Source: Solibacillus merdavium
GTDB taxonomy: Bacteria; Bacillota; Bacilli; Bacillales_A; Planococcaceae
Direction: 5' to 3'
NCBI RefSeq assembly: GCF_014836935.1
Contig: NZ_JACSPW010000010.1
Location: 62,001-126,000, forward strand
DNA: 64,000 nt
The position numbers and the translations under genes are program-made. Every line of letters begins with the position of its first letter. Position 1 is the first letter of the stretch. Under the pieces are notes generated by a model. That model made no database searches and was not told the DNA's origin. It saw nothing but the letters and a program-made list of their open reading frames with translations. This document shows, one piece after another, positions 43,922-52,598 of the stretch.

Positions 43922-46333
43922 ATGGCACAACAGGCGACAAAGGCAAAAGGGCGCAAAATTGTTAACATTGTCATTTGGACAATTGGGATTTTAATTGTTC
44001 TGGGCGGTTCAGCAGTTGCTGGGTTACATTTATACGTATCTAACTCGAAGCCTTTAATTGAAGGTGAGAAGATTGTTACGATTTTAGATGAAGATGTAGA
44101 AGTTACGAGGGATGGTGTAGGGGTTCCTCATATTGAGGCGAAGTCAGATGCAGATCTTTATCGCGCTCAGGGCTATGTCCAAGCGCAGGATCGTTTATTC
44201 CAAATGGATTTAGCTCGTCGTCAGGCAAGCGGTACTTTAGCGGAAGTTGTTGGTGCATCTGCAGTTAATACCGATAAATTTTTCCGTACATTCAGCTTGC
44301 GTCATGCAGCAGAAAATTCATGGGAAGATTATGATGCGGGATCTAAGCAAATTTTAGAATGGTATACAGAAGGTGTAAATGCTTTTATTGATGAAGTAAA
44401 AGGGACTAGCAAGCTTACCTATGAATTTAAGCTGCTTGGTTATACACCAGAAGCCTGGACACCAATTGATTCATTGGTAATAGGAAAATATATGGCATAC
44501 GACCTTGGTGGGAACTGGAATCAACAAGCATTCCGTTCATGGGCGTTACAAAATTATACAGAAGAGCAGGCTAAAGAATTATTTGTAGAATACCCGGAAA
44601 ATGCAAAGTCAATTATTGAGGCAAATTTAAATATAGAAACGGATATTACGACTGCCTTTACAACAGATTATTTACCTCAGGAATTTAACGGAAGTAACAA
44701 CTGGGTAATTGGCGGGAAGTTTACGAAATCAGGGAAACCGCTACTTGCGGATGACCCACATCTAGGCTTAGGTACGCCATCTGTTTGGTATCAAATGCAC
44801 TTAAAATCCCCTGAACAAAATGTGAGCGGTGTTATTTTTGCGGGAATTCCAGGCATTATTTTAGGACATAACGAACAAATTGCATGGGGAGTTACGAATG
44901 TAAATCCTGATGTACAGGATCTATATATCGAAACTCCAAACCCGGAAAATCCATATCAATTTGAATATGATGGTAAATGGGAAGATGCAACTGTTCGAGA
45001 AGAACCTATAAAAGTAAAAGACGGTAAAACGATTGACTTCGAAGTAGTGGAAACACGTCATGGTCCAATCATTTCAAACATAATGCTAAAGGAAACAGAA
45101 GTTAAAGAGCAGTTTTCAATGCAGTGGACAGCGCTTCAATCCACACAGGAATTAAAAGCAGTATTAGGCTTCAATAAAGCAACAAATTGGGAGGAGTTTG
45201 AAGTTGCATTAGAAGACTTCAAAGCACCCGCACAAAACTTTGTATTTGCTTCAACAGACGGTACGATTGCCTATAAAGCCAATGGTTTAGTGCCGATTCG
45301 TAAACAAGGTACAGGGGCATTACCGGTACCAGGGAATTCTTCTGAATACGGTTGGGAAAGCTATATTCCATTTGATGAGTTACCGACTGTCATTAATCCA
45401 GAAGAAGGTTATATTGCGACAGCAAACAATCAAATAGTAGGCGAAGAATATCCATATCATATTTCCAACCTTTGGGCACAGCCATATCGTTATGAACGTA
45501 TTGTGGAAATGATTGAAACACCTGTTTATAACGACGAGACGGGAGAATTATTAAAGCTAACAGCTGCGGAAATGAAAGGGATGCAAATGGATAAGAAAAA
45601 CTTGCATGCCGCAGAGTTTTTACCAAGCCTACTGGAAACGATTAAAGCGCAGGATACAGAGGGCAAATATAAAAAGGTTATTACACTATTGGAAGAGTGG
45701 GAGTATTATGATGATAAAGAGCAGGGTGCACCGCTCGTATATCACTTCCTAATTGAAAATATGGAAAATGCCTTATTTAAAGATGCGATGCCAGAAGATG
45801 TCTTCAAATTAATGCCAGGAAAATCTCAGATTACCGATCAAATGCTTCGTGATGCATATGCCGGCAATCCAGGGGTATGGATTACAGAAGAAGGCGGCTT
45901 AGATCAATTCGTTTATACTGCATTTGAAGATGCTGTAACGAAAATTGAAGGTAAATTTGGTACAGCAGTTTCAAAATGGAAATGGGGAAGTTACAATAAA
46001 TTAACTTTCAGCCATCCATTAGCAAGTGCATCTGACTTCTTAGCAGATTACGTAAATCCAGAAAGGCTGGCAGTAGGCGGTTCGAGTGTAACAGTTCAGG
46101 CTGCTTCAGAAGACGGAAACGGAAATGTGAAGCATGGTGCATCTTGGCGCTTTGTAGCTGATTTAAATAATTTATCTACAGCGCATCATATTGTTGGTCC
46201 TGGTCAAAGCGGGCATATGAAGTCGAAATGGTATGACAATCAAGTATCAAATTGGGTATATGGTCGTTATCACAAAACTAATATCGATGGCACTATTAAT
46301 ACGAGATACGAGTTGATTTTGAAAGCCGAATAA
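43922..46333 (+). CDS. Penicillin acylase family Ntn-hydrolase, membrane-anchored
   Basis: An 803-residue member of the penicillin G/acyl-homoserine lactone acylase family, which cleaves amide bonds of acyl side chains. A hydrophobic anchor is at about residues 14-35; an alpha-like chain runs to about 257. The autoproteolytic nucleophile is Ser258 in NGSNNWV, starting the beta chain, followed by the conserved LLADDPHLGL near 270-279. The natural substrate could be N-acyl amino acids, signals or beta-lactams; nothing here decides it. GAGGTGG precedes ATG 43922. Monocistronic with a terminator. Confidence 0.9.
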   Translation: MAQQATKAKGRKIVNIVIWTIGILIVLGGSAVAGLHLYVSNSKPLIEGEKIVTILDEDVEVTRDGVGVPHIEAKSDADLYRAQGYVQAQDRLFQMDLARRQASGTLAEVVGASAVNTDKFFRTFSLRHAAENSWEDYDAGSKQILEWYTEGVNAFIDEVKGTSKLTYEFKLLGYTPEAWTPIDSLVIGKYMAYDLGGNWNQQAFRSWALQNYTEEQAKELFVEYPENAKSIIEANLNIETDITTAFTTDYLPQEFNGSNNWVIGGKFTKSGKPLLADDPHLGLGTPSVWYQMHLKSPEQNVSGVIFAGIPGIILGHNEQIAWGVTNVNPDVQDLYIETPNPENPYQFEYDGKWEDATVREEPIKVKDGKTIDFEVVETRHGPIISNIMLKETEVKEQFSMQWTALQSTQELKAVLGFNKATNWEEFEVALEDFKAPAQNFVFASTDGTIAYKANGLVPIRKQGTGALPVPGNSSEYGWESYIPFDELPTVINPEEGYIATANNQIVGEEYPYHISNLWAQPYRYERIVEMIETPVYNDETGELLKLTAAEMKGMQMDKKNLHAAEFLPSLLETIKAQDTEGKYKKVITLLEEWEYYDDKEQGAPLVYHFLIENMENALFKDAMPEDVFKLMPGKSQITDQMLRDAYAGNPGVWITEEGGLDQFVYTAFEDAVTKIEGKFGTAVSKWKWGSYNKLTFSHPLASASDFLADYVNPERLAVGGSSVTVQAASEDGNGNVKHGASWRFVADLNNLSTAHHIVGPGQSGHMKSKWYDNQVSNWVYGRYHKTNIDGTINTRYELILKAE

Positions 46334-46341
46334 CAAGAGTG

Positions 46342-46378
46342 AAAAACCTTCCTTTTATTAAAGGGAGGTTTTTTTTTA
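46342..46378 (+). terminator. Terminator after the acylase gene
   Basis: AAAACCTTCC pairs with GGGAGGTTTT (one G-T pair), followed by nine T residues. It abuts the first cad operator. Confidence 0.88.
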
Positions 46379-46401
46379 CATTCAAACAATCATTTGAATG
46401 T
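46378..46401. promoter_or_regulatory. CadC operator 1
   Basis: A perfect 9-6-9 inverted repeat ACATTCAAA-N6-TTTGAATGT overlapping the -35 of the cad promoter. It resembles ArsR/SmtB sites with TTCAAA cores. Confidence 0.75.
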
Positions 46402-46422
46402 AAAAAGTGCATAAGCTATAAT
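46394..46422 (+). promoter_or_regulatory. Promoter of cadC-cadA
   Basis: TTGAAT at 46394-46399 and a consensus TATAAT at 46417-46422, 17 bases apart, lying between and partly within the two operators. Confidence 0.8.
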
Positions 46423-46446
46423 ACATTCAAACCAATATTTGAATGA
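46423..46446. promoter_or_regulatory. CadC operator 2
   Basis: A second 9-6-9 repeat ACATTCAAA-N6-TTTGAATGA, one mismatch from perfect, directly after the -10 and covering the transcript start. Confidence 0.75.
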
Positions 46447-46456
46447 GGTGCGGAAA

Positions 46457-46798
46457 TTGAAGGATACTTGTGATGTAACAAAGGTAAATGAGGAAGCATT
46501 GGAAGCTGTAAAAGAGCAAATGCCCGATCTTTCCAGGTTAGCAAAATTTTTAAAGGCACTTGCAGATGAAACCCGTCTGAAAATTACATTTGCATTGACA
46601 ATAGAAAAGCGACTTTGTGTATGTGATGTAGCAGCAATCATCGGTATGAGTACAGCAACAGCTTCCCACCACTTACGTTATTTAAAAGAGCATGGTTTGG
46701 CAAAGTCTACACGTGTAGGGAAATTAGTATATTATTCGTTAGCAGATGACCATGTGCATCAAATTGTCATGATTGCTTATGAACATTCAAAGGAGTGA
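46457..46798 (+). CDS. cadC: Metal-responsive ArsR/SmtB repressor, CadC type
   Basis: A 113-residue winged-helix repressor that releases DNA when it binds Cd, Pb or Zn. The CadC-type thiolate site is seen: Cys5 in the N-terminal arm and Cys54 and Cys56 in LCVCD. The recognition helix is STATASHHLRYLKEHGL (about 66-82), and the C-terminal DDHVHQIVMIAYEH carries the second, zinc-type site of this family. Start TTG 46457, six bases after GAGGTG, gives MKDTCDV, close to known CadC proteins. It lies five bases before cadA and is flanked by two operators. Confidence 0.9.
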   Translation: MKDTCDVTKVNEEALEAVKEQMPDLSRLAKFLKALADETRLKITFALTIEKRLCVCDVAAIIGMSTATASHHLRYLKEHGLAKSTRVGKLVYYSLADDHVHQIVMIAYEHSKE

Positions 46799-46803
46799 AT
46801 CGC

Positions 46804-48918
46804 ATGGTGACAAAAACAGAACAGTATCGCTTGGAAAATTTGTCCTGTGCAAACTGTGCTGCAAAATTTGAGCGAAACTTAAGGGGAATTGATTCGGTTG
46901 AAGATGTACTTTTGAATTTCGGTGCAGCCAAGCTAACGGTAACAGGTGAAGTAACAATTGATCAACTAGAAGCTGCAGGAGCTTTTGATGGAATTAAAGT
47001 TGTCCGCGCAAATGAGCGATTAATGGTAGAAACGATACCGTTTTATAAGCGTCGAGAAAATAAACTTGCTGCATTTTCATTATTATTTGTATTAGTTGGA
47101 ATCCTTTGCAGTTACATATTTCAGGAGGGACACATTATCGTAAATAGTCTTTATGCGGTCGCCATCGTTGTAGGAGGCTATGCTACTTTCCTAACGGGGA
47201 TAAAGAACTTATTCCATTTGGAATTCGATATGAAGACATTAATAACAATTGCGATAATCGGAGCGGCCATTATAGGCGAATGGCAAGAGGCTGCAATTGT
47301 CGTATTTCTCTTTGCGGTAAGTGAAGCTTTGGAAGCATATTCGATGAATAAAGCCCGCCAATCCATTTCCCAATTAATCGATTTGGCGCCAGATACAGCG
47401 ACTATTAGGCAAGCGCATGATGGGCACTCTGATGAAAGAGAAGTCCCAACTGATATGATTCAAGTTGGGGATATTTTAATTGTTAAACCAGGACAGAAAA
47501 TTGCTATGGATGGTGTCGTAGTTACTGGTACTTCCACCGTCAATCAAGCAGCGATTACAGGTGAACCAATCCCTATTGCCAAACAGATTGGGGATGCAGT
47601 ATTTGCGGGGACAATAAATGAAGCAGGTGCCTTAGAGGTAAAAGTGACCAAACGGGTAGAAGATACAACGATTGCTAAGATTATTCATTTAGTTGAAGAA
47701 GCACAGGCTGAAAAAGCACCATCACAAAAGTTTGTTGACCGGTTTGCAAAATATTATACGCCAGCAATTATAGTTGTTGCATTATTAGTAACGATTGTAC
47801 CGAGCATCATAACGGGCGATTGGCTACATTGGGTTTATCAAGGTTTGGCAGTCTTGGTTGTAGGGTGTCCGTGTGCGCTTGTAATTTCAACACCTGTTGC
47901 TATCGTCACAGCAATTGGTAATGCCGCTCGCAACGGTGTATTAATTAAGGGTGGGGTTTATTTAGAGGAATTGGCCCGCATTAAAGCAGTTGCTTTTGAT
48001 AAAACTGGAACTTTAACAAAAGGTCAACCAGAGGTAATGGCAATTGAAATGGAAGATGATAAAAATACGGATATATTACTCGCAAAAGTAGCCGCTGTCG
48101 AAAAAAAATCACAGCATCCTTTAGCCCGAGCAATTTTAGCGAAAGCTTTTGATAAAAAGATTCTTATTCCCGATGCTGTTGATTTTCAGTCAGTGACAGG
48201 AAAAGGTGCCTATGCATCGGTAAATGGTGAAGTAATTTATGTAGGAAGTGTGAAATGGATTCAATCAATTGTGCCTATTTCCAAGTACTTATTACAAAAA
48301 GTTGAACAGCATGCATCAAGCGGTCATTCGGTAATCGTAGCTGCAAATGAGAAACGCATTTTAGGTGTTTTATCGATTGCCGATCAACTTAGACCGGAAA
48401 GTAAAGAAGTCATTGCAGCACTGCACGAAAATGATATTCAGCATACTGTAATGCTGACAGGTGATGAATCATTAACAGCAGAAAAAATTGCAGGGCAACT
48501 TCAGATCGATGACGTAAGAGCAAACCTTTTGCCGCAGTCCAAGTTACAGGCAATGAAGGACTTGCAACAACAATATCATTTCGTCGCAATGGTTGGAGAT
48601 GGGGTAAATGACGCGCCTGCCTTAGCATCAGCTAATATCGGGATAGCAATGGGAGGAGCAGGAACTGACGCAGCACTTGAGACAGCCCAAATTGTTTTTA
48701 TGGCAGATGACCTTACAAAACTACCGTATACGATGAAGTTGAGTAAAAAAGCAATGAAAATAATTAAACAAAATATTACGTTCGCACTCGGATTGAAACT
48801 TCTTGCGCTTTTACTTATTATACCTGGGTGGTTGACCTTATGGATTGCAATCTTTGCTGATATGGGTGCGACATTGCTAGTTATTTTAAATGCATTACGC
48901 TTACTGAAAATTAATTAG
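46804..48918 (+). CDS. cadA: Cd/Zn/Pb-exporting P1B-type ATPase
   Basis: A 704-residue P-type ATPase that pumps Cd, Zn or Pb out of the cell. An N-terminal HMA domain has C15-x2-C18 (SCANCAAK). About eight membrane helices are seen; the sixth carries the metal-selecting CPC at about 355-357. The phosphorylated Asp is about 399 in DKTGTLTKG, the HP motif is SQHPLA, and GDGVNDAP lies near 598. The CPC motif and CadC partner indicate a P1B-2 pump. Start ATG 46804 is eight bases after AGGAG; a GTG at 46795 lies inside that site. Confidence 0.93.
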   Translation: MVTKTEQYRLENLSCANCAAKFERNLRGIDSVEDVLLNFGAAKLTVTGEVTIDQLEAAGAFDGIKVVRANERLMVETIPFYKRRENKLAAFSLLFVLVGILCSYIFQEGHIIVNSLYAVAIVVGGYATFLTGIKNLFHLEFDMKTLITIAIIGAAIIGEWQEAAIVVFLFAVSEALEAYSMNKARQSISQLIDLAPDTATIRQAHDGHSDEREVPTDMIQVGDILIVKPGQKIAMDGVVVTGTSTVNQAAITGEPIPIAKQIGDAVFAGTINEAGALEVKVTKRVEDTTIAKIIHLVEEAQAEKAPSQKFVDRFAKYYTPAIIVVALLVTIVPSIITGDWLHWVYQGLAVLVVGCPCALVISTPVAIVTAIGNAARNGVLIKGGVYLEELARIKAVAFDKTGTLTKGQPEVMAIEMEDDKNTDILLAKVAAVEKKSQHPLARAILAKAFDKKILIPDAVDFQSVTGKGAYASVNGEVIYVGSVKWIQSIVPISKYLLQKVEQHASSGHSVIVAANEKRILGVLSIADQLRPESKEVIAALHENDIQHTVMLTGDESLTAEKIAGQLQIDDVRANLLPQSKLQAMKDLQQQYHFVAMVGDGVNDAPALASANIGIAMGGAGTDAALETAQIVFMADDLTKLPYTMKLSKKAMKIIKQNITFALGLKLLALLLIIPGWLTLWIAIFADMGATLLVILNALRLLKIN

Positions 48919-48978
48919 ACTAAAAAGGTATATAGAGTAAAGATAAGAGTCAAAGGAACTAGCTCTTGAGTTATTTTT

Positions 48979-49006
48979 ATTAAAGTTATATTATTAAAGT
49001 TATATT
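48979..49006. repeat. Tandem duplication of 14 bases
   Basis: TATTAAAGTTATAT occurs twice, back to back, upstream of the ComFB-like gene. It looks like a slippage duplication in AT-rich DNA. Confidence 0.8.
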
Positions 49007-49038
49007 ACTGAAAAGAGGCGGAAGGTCTAAATATCAAA

Positions 49039-49320
49039 ATGTCAAATATAAAATTAGTAAATGTTACAGAAGAGATTGTAAGAGGAATTGTAAGTTTTTT
49101 GTTGCATGGCGTGGAATACCAGACATTTTGTCACTGCAAACAATGTGAAATGGATGTAGCTGCCATAGCATTGAATTCTTTACCTGCTCGATATGTCGCT
49201 TCAGAAGAATCCAGAGATGCTGCATTCAACCAAATGAACACACCTGAAAGTATTGAAGAAATCAACAAACAAATTATCCGTGCACTTCATCTCGTCAATC
49301 GATACCCAAGTCATCCATAA
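49039..49320 (+). CDS. ComFB-family protein
   Basis: A 93-residue cytoplasmic protein of the ComFB family. The likely zinc-binding Cys residues are in FCHCKQCEMDVAAIALNSLPARYV at about 30-53 (Cys31, Cys33, Cys36), the family core. ComFB lies in the comF operon of Bacillus; members elsewhere have been reported as cyclic-dinucleotide receptors. Here it is alone, with no com gene nearby, so it is probably a paralogue of unknown function. The ribosome site is weak: GAAGG lies 12 bases before the ATG. Confidence 0.8.
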   Translation: MSNIKLVNVTEEIVRGIVSFLLHGVEYQTFCHCKQCEMDVAAIALNSLPARYVASEESRDAAFNQMNTPESIEEINKQIIRALHLVNRYPSHP

Positions 49321-49396
49321 TTCCTTGGGGGAAAATCAATGATATGTATAAATTATGTAGCTGTATGGCAACCTTTAACATAGATTTAAAATAAGA

Positions 49397-49439
49397 GGGT
49401 ATTCAATTAGGGACAAACTAATTCGAATAACCCTTTTTT
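49397..49439 (+). terminator. Terminator after the ComFB-like gene
   Basis: GGGTATTC, ATTAG pair with CTAAT, GAATAACCC (small bulges), followed by seven T residues. Confidence 0.82.
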
Positions 49440-49518
49440 AACGTTCACTGTTTTCAGTTAACTTTTTGTATGAAATTGTAGTAAACTTAAAGGAGCAATT
49501 GAAAGAGAGGGAACAGTT

Positions 49519-49938
49519 ATGCCAACACCTAGCATGGAGGACCACATTGAACAAATTTATTTATTGATAGAAAATAAAGGGTATGCTCGTGTGTCCGATA
49601 TCGCAGAAGCTTTATCTGTTCTACCTTCCTCCGTTACGAAAATGGTGCAGAAATTAGATAAAGATGGATATTTACTGTATGAGAAATATAGAGGCTTAAC
49701 ATTGACGCCAAAAGGGCAAAAATTAGGAAAGCGACTTGTTCAACGACATGACTTGCTGGAACAATTCTTGCGTTTAATTGGGGTAAATGAAGAACATATT
49801 TATGAAGATGTCGAAGGTATCGAACATCATTTAAGTTGGAATTCGATTGATCGTATTGCCGATTTAGTACAGCTTTTAGAAGAAGAGCCGGACATGACAA
49901 GGAAGCTAGAAGAAATGAAATCAAATCATAATATGTAA
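49519..49938 (+). CDS. mntR: Manganese-dependent transcriptional regulator MntR
   Basis: A 139-residue DtxR-family repressor of manganese uptake genes. All manganese ligands known from Bacillus MntR are present: Asp8, Glu11, His77, Glu99, Glu102 and His103. The helix-turn-helix is near 24-46 ([22 protein letters not shown]). It lacks the SH3-like domain of longer DtxR proteins, as expected for MntR. GAGAGGG precedes the ATG. No Mn transporter is next to it; its usual targets (mntH, mntABC) must be elsewhere. Confidence 0.95.
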   Translation: MPTPSMEDHIEQIYLLIENKGYARVSDIAEALSVLPSSVTKMVQKLDKDGYLLYEKYRGLTLTPKGQKLGKRLVQRHDLLEQFLRLIGVNEEHIYEDVEGIEHHLSWNSIDRIADLVQLLEEEPDMTRKLEEMKSNHNM

Positions 49939-49964
49939 TGATTGACGAGAAAAAGGAGAATATC

Positions 49965-50828
49965 ATGAATCAATTAATTAAATCAGGACAAGTAGTGGAA
50001 TTAACTGTATTAGAGGAACAAGGATCACGATATGTATTAACTAACGGTGATTTAGAAATCCCATTAAACGCTTCTGATGTAATAGAGACGGTAGCGATTG
50101 GGGATATAGTAAAGGTTTTCTTATATGCGGACAGACGTGGAGATCTTCAAGCGACAACAGCAATTCCCCATATTACAGAAGCAGATTATGGTTGGGCACG
50201 CGTTTTAAAAGTTACAAAAGAAGGTGCATTTTGCGATATTGGCACATCTCGTGAAGTTTTAGTCCGTGCAGAAGATTTACCAGCTATTTCCGAAGTATGG
50301 CCGGAGTCAGGCGACCATTTGTACATGACATTGCGTACAGATCGCAACGGTGATTTGTTTGGTCGTTTAGTTACAGAAGAAAAGGTAAATGACATGTATG
50401 AGGGTGCTGAAGCAGAGCTGTTCAATAAAAACATTACAGCTCGCCCATATCGTCTATTACCAGTAGGGTCATTTTTACTGGGTGTTGAAAAACCTTATCG
50501 TATATTCGTACATGAGTCAGAAATGAAAGCTGAACCTCGCTTAGGACAAGATGTACAGGTACGAATTATTGATGTGAAGGAAGATGGATCACTAAACGGA
50601 TCATTTTTACCTCGAAAGCATGAACGCTTAGGAGAAGATGCAGAAAAAATCTTCGCTTATTTAGAAAGCATCGGTGGTAAAATGCCGTTCGGAGATAAGT
50701 CAACACCGGAAGAAATTACGGAAATGTTCAAAATGAGTAAAGGCTCGTTTAAACGTGCACTTGGTACATTAATGAAAGCACGTAAAATTACACAAAAAGA
50801 TGGCTGGACGGAAATCGTCAGAGATTAA
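49965..50828 (+). CDS. cvfB: S1 RNA-binding domain protein, CvfB family
   Basis: A 287-residue protein of the CvfB/YitL family. It has S1-type RNA-binding folds (about 4-65, 68-135 with WARVLKVTKEGAFCDIG, and 145-215) and a C-terminal winged-helix segment (about 225-285). In Staphylococcus CvfB binds RNA and influences virulence gene expression; its role in Bacillus is less clear. Start ATG 49965, six bases after AAAAAGGAG; the ATG at 49938 overlaps the mntR stop and lacks a ribosome site. It may be co-transcribed with mntR (26-base gap). Confidence 0.88.
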   Translation: MNQLIKSGQVVELTVLEEQGSRYVLTNGDLEIPLNASDVIETVAIGDIVKVFLYADRRGDLQATTAIPHITEADYGWARVLKVTKEGAFCDIGTSREVLVRAEDLPAISEVWPESGDHLYMTLRTDRNGDLFGRLVTEEKVNDMYEGAEAELFNKNITARPYRLLPVGSFLLGVEKPYRIFVHESEMKAEPRLGQDVQVRIIDVKEDGSLNGSFLPRKHERLGEDAEKIFAYLESIGGKMPFGDKSTPEEITEMFKMSKGSFKRALGTLMKARKITQKDGWTEIVRD

Positions 50829-50839
50829 ATACGTTCTTT

Positions 50840-50884
50840 GAAAAGTAAAAGGTGAGATAAATTTTGCAACCTTTTACTTTTTTT
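50840..50884 (+). terminator. Terminator after cvfB
   Basis: AAAAGTAAAAGGT pairs with ACCTTTTACTTTT, a perfect 13-bp stem, followed by a T run. Confidence 0.9.
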
Positions 50885-50968
50885 ATTCGTATTAATAGAG
50901 AATGTATATGAAATTAGGACAAGATTAGGTGAAAATGGGAATATACATTTAAAAAGGGGGATTTAATA

Positions 50969-51889
50969 ATGAAACAAAAATGGATTGCATTAGTTGCGAC
51001 GTTTGCACTATTAATCTCGGTAGTATTACCATTGAATGCGTCTGCAGCAACAACTGATCAAAAAAATCCAATCAATGAAAAATTAGGGGTGCCAATCGTA
51101 GTTTATGGATCGAATTTATCCGAGAGTGAAAAAGAGATTGTAAAAACTGCTTTGCGTGTCTCTCAAGAAACAGAAGTTGATGAAATTACCATATCAGGAC
51201 AAGATTTAGCTAAATATATAAAAGACAGCAACCCTAGTTCCCGCATGTTCTCATCTGCTAAAATTACGCGTCAAGATGCAGGGAAAGGATTGACAATTAG
51301 CATAGTTACTCCAAATGATATTACACAAGTAACATCAGAAATGTATGCAAGCGCAATGTTAACTGCAGGTATTGAAGACGCGATTGTAGAAATTGCAGCA
51401 CCAAAACCAGTAACAGGTCACTCTGCGTTAGTGGGAATTTATAAAGCTTATGAAGTAAAAACAGGCGAAACATTGGATATTGAACGTACAGATGTTGCTA
51501 ATGATGAATTGTCAGTTGCCACTTCACTTGCCGAGTCAGCAGGTGTTACAGATGAACAGGTAGCAGAGCTATTAACACAAATTAAAAAAGAGATTGCTGA
51601 AAACAAGCCGGCTACCAAAGAGGAAGTTCAACAAATTGTTGAAGAACAATTGGATAAGCTGCAAATTAATTTAAGTGAGAAAGACCGTCAATTATTAGTG
51701 GATTTAATGGACCGTATCAGTAATCTAAATATTGATTTTAGTAAACTATCTTCGCAGCTTTCAGATTTAACTGCAAAATTTGATGAAACTTTCGGCGGTA
51801 TTTTAGAAGATGAAGGATTCTGGCAAGGTGTCAAAAACTTTTTCACTAATTTAATCGATACGATTTCATCTTGGTTTAAGAAAGAATAG
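50969..51889 (+). CDS. Secreted DUF1002 protein (YpuA-like)
   Basis: A 306-residue exported protein. The signal peptide (MKQKWIALVATFALL and following hydrophobic residues) ends near ASA at about residues 25-27. The DUF1002 domain follows, with VPIVVYGSNLSESEK and MYASAMLTAGIEDA as recognisable parts, and ends near 190. The C-terminal half is helical and charged, with amphipathic repeats (about 195-280). Bacillus YpuA is the closest family member; its function is unknown, probably cell-envelope related. GGGGG precedes the ATG. Monocistronic. Confidence 0.88.
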   Translation: MKQKWIALVATFALLISVVLPLNASAATTDQKNPINEKLGVPIVVYGSNLSESEKEIVKTALRVSQETEVDEITISGQDLAKYIKDSNPSSRMFSSAKITRQDAGKGLTISIVTPNDITQVTSEMYASAMLTAGIEDAIVEIAAPKPVTGHSALVGIYKAYEVKTGETLDIERTDVANDELSVATSLAESAGVTDEQVAELLTQIKKEIAENKPATKEEVQQIVEEQLDKLQINLSEKDRQLLVDLMDRISNLNIDFSKLSSQLSDLTAKFDETFGGILEDEGFWQGVKNFFTNLIDTISSWFKKE

Positions 51890-51896
51890 TACTATT

Positions 51897-51929
51897 TAAA
51901 AGCGCTCATGATTGGGTGCTTTTATTTTT
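51897..51929 (+). terminator. Terminator after the DUF1002 gene
   Basis: AAAAGCGC pairs with GTGCTTTT (one G-T pair) across a ten-base loop, followed by ATTTTT. Confidence 0.78.
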
Positions 51930-51982
51930 CAAGAAAATTCAAACTATGATATATTATTGTGAATAGTAAAGGAGGGGAAATG

Positions 51983-52264
51983 ATGGAATTTACGTACAAA
52001 GACCACGGAAATAACAATGGAGCTTTTGAATATGAAGTGAACGGGGAACGTCTAGCGGAGATTACTTGGGTGTTACGCGATGGGGTCATGGTTATGGATC
52101 ATACGTATGTATCAAATGAGTTGCGCGGTCAAGGGGTAGCTAAAAAACTTTTGGATGAAGCGGCAAACTATGCCCGAGAAAATAATTATAAGATGAAAGC
52201 CCTTTGCTCATATGTCGTATCTTCATTTGATAATAGTGATGCATATGATGATGTAAAAGTATAA
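51983..52264 (+). CDS. Small GNAT-type N-acetyltransferase (YjdJ-like)
   Basis: A 93-residue minimal GNAT protein. It has the family pattern of a short substrate half (FEYEVNGERLAEITWV), then MVMDHTYVSNELRGQGVAKKLLDEAANYARE near 34-64, where RGQGVAKKL is the acyl-CoA binding turn. Members of this short group lack the N-terminal part of ordinary GNAT enzymes and their targets are mostly unknown. AAGGAGG is seven bases before ATG 51983; ATG 51980 just upstream is the alternative. Monocistronic. Confidence 0.82.
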   Translation: MEFTYKDHGNNNGAFEYEVNGERLAEITWVLRDGVMVMDHTYVSNELRGQGVAKKLLDEAANYARENNYKMKALCSYVVSSFDNSDAYDDVKV

Positions 52265-52271
52265 AAAATGC

Positions 52272-52313
52272 AAAAACACGAATTCCCACTGTGGTGGGGA
52301 ATCGTGTTTTTCT
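52272..52313. terminator. Terminator after the YjdJ-like gene, possibly bidirectional
   Basis: AAAACACGAATTCCC pairs with GGGGAATCGTGTTTT (one unpaired base), with A residues on the left and T residues on the right. It could also end the small minus-strand gene at 52344-52448. Confidence 0.85.
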
Positions 52314-52343
52314 TTATACATATTAAATAAAATTAATTTTTGA

Positions 52344-52448
52344 TTAAAAGCCGACAAAAAGTGAAATTATAAAAGTAATGACTCCAGAGACGCCAAGAAG
52401 AGTGAGCATTTCAGTGCCTTTGTATGTAATTTCCTTTTTTTGGATCAT
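52344..52448 (-). CDS. Small membrane peptide, 34 residues
   Basis: A minus-strand frame with ATG 52448 and TAA at 52344, preceded by AAAGGGGTG six bases upstream, a good ribosome site. It encodes a charged N-terminus (MIQKKEITYKGTE) and one hydrophobic segment (MLTLLGVSGVITFIISLFVGF), the shape of a single-pass membrane peptide. It lies in the 330-base gap between two plus-strand genes and points to the terminator at 52272-52313. I do not recognise it. A toxin-like peptide or a membrane-protein regulator would both fit the shape. Confidence 0.6.
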   Translation of the reverse strand: MIQKKEITYKGTEMLTLLGVSGVITFIISLFVGF

Positions 52449-52598
52449 AGTCAACACCCCTTTATTTTGCTTTATTACTTATTAATATCCGTTTTTTGGA
52501 TTTTTTAATCCTAAATAGTTAAGGTTTTAAAAGAAATTCACAGGGTATATTAGTAATATGAATGGAAAACAAAATCAAATGATATTGGAGGTAATATT

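Noticed and set aside
52272-52313. Regulatory palindrome after the YjdJ-like gene
   Set aside because: The A-stem-T layout right after a stop codon is that of a terminator.
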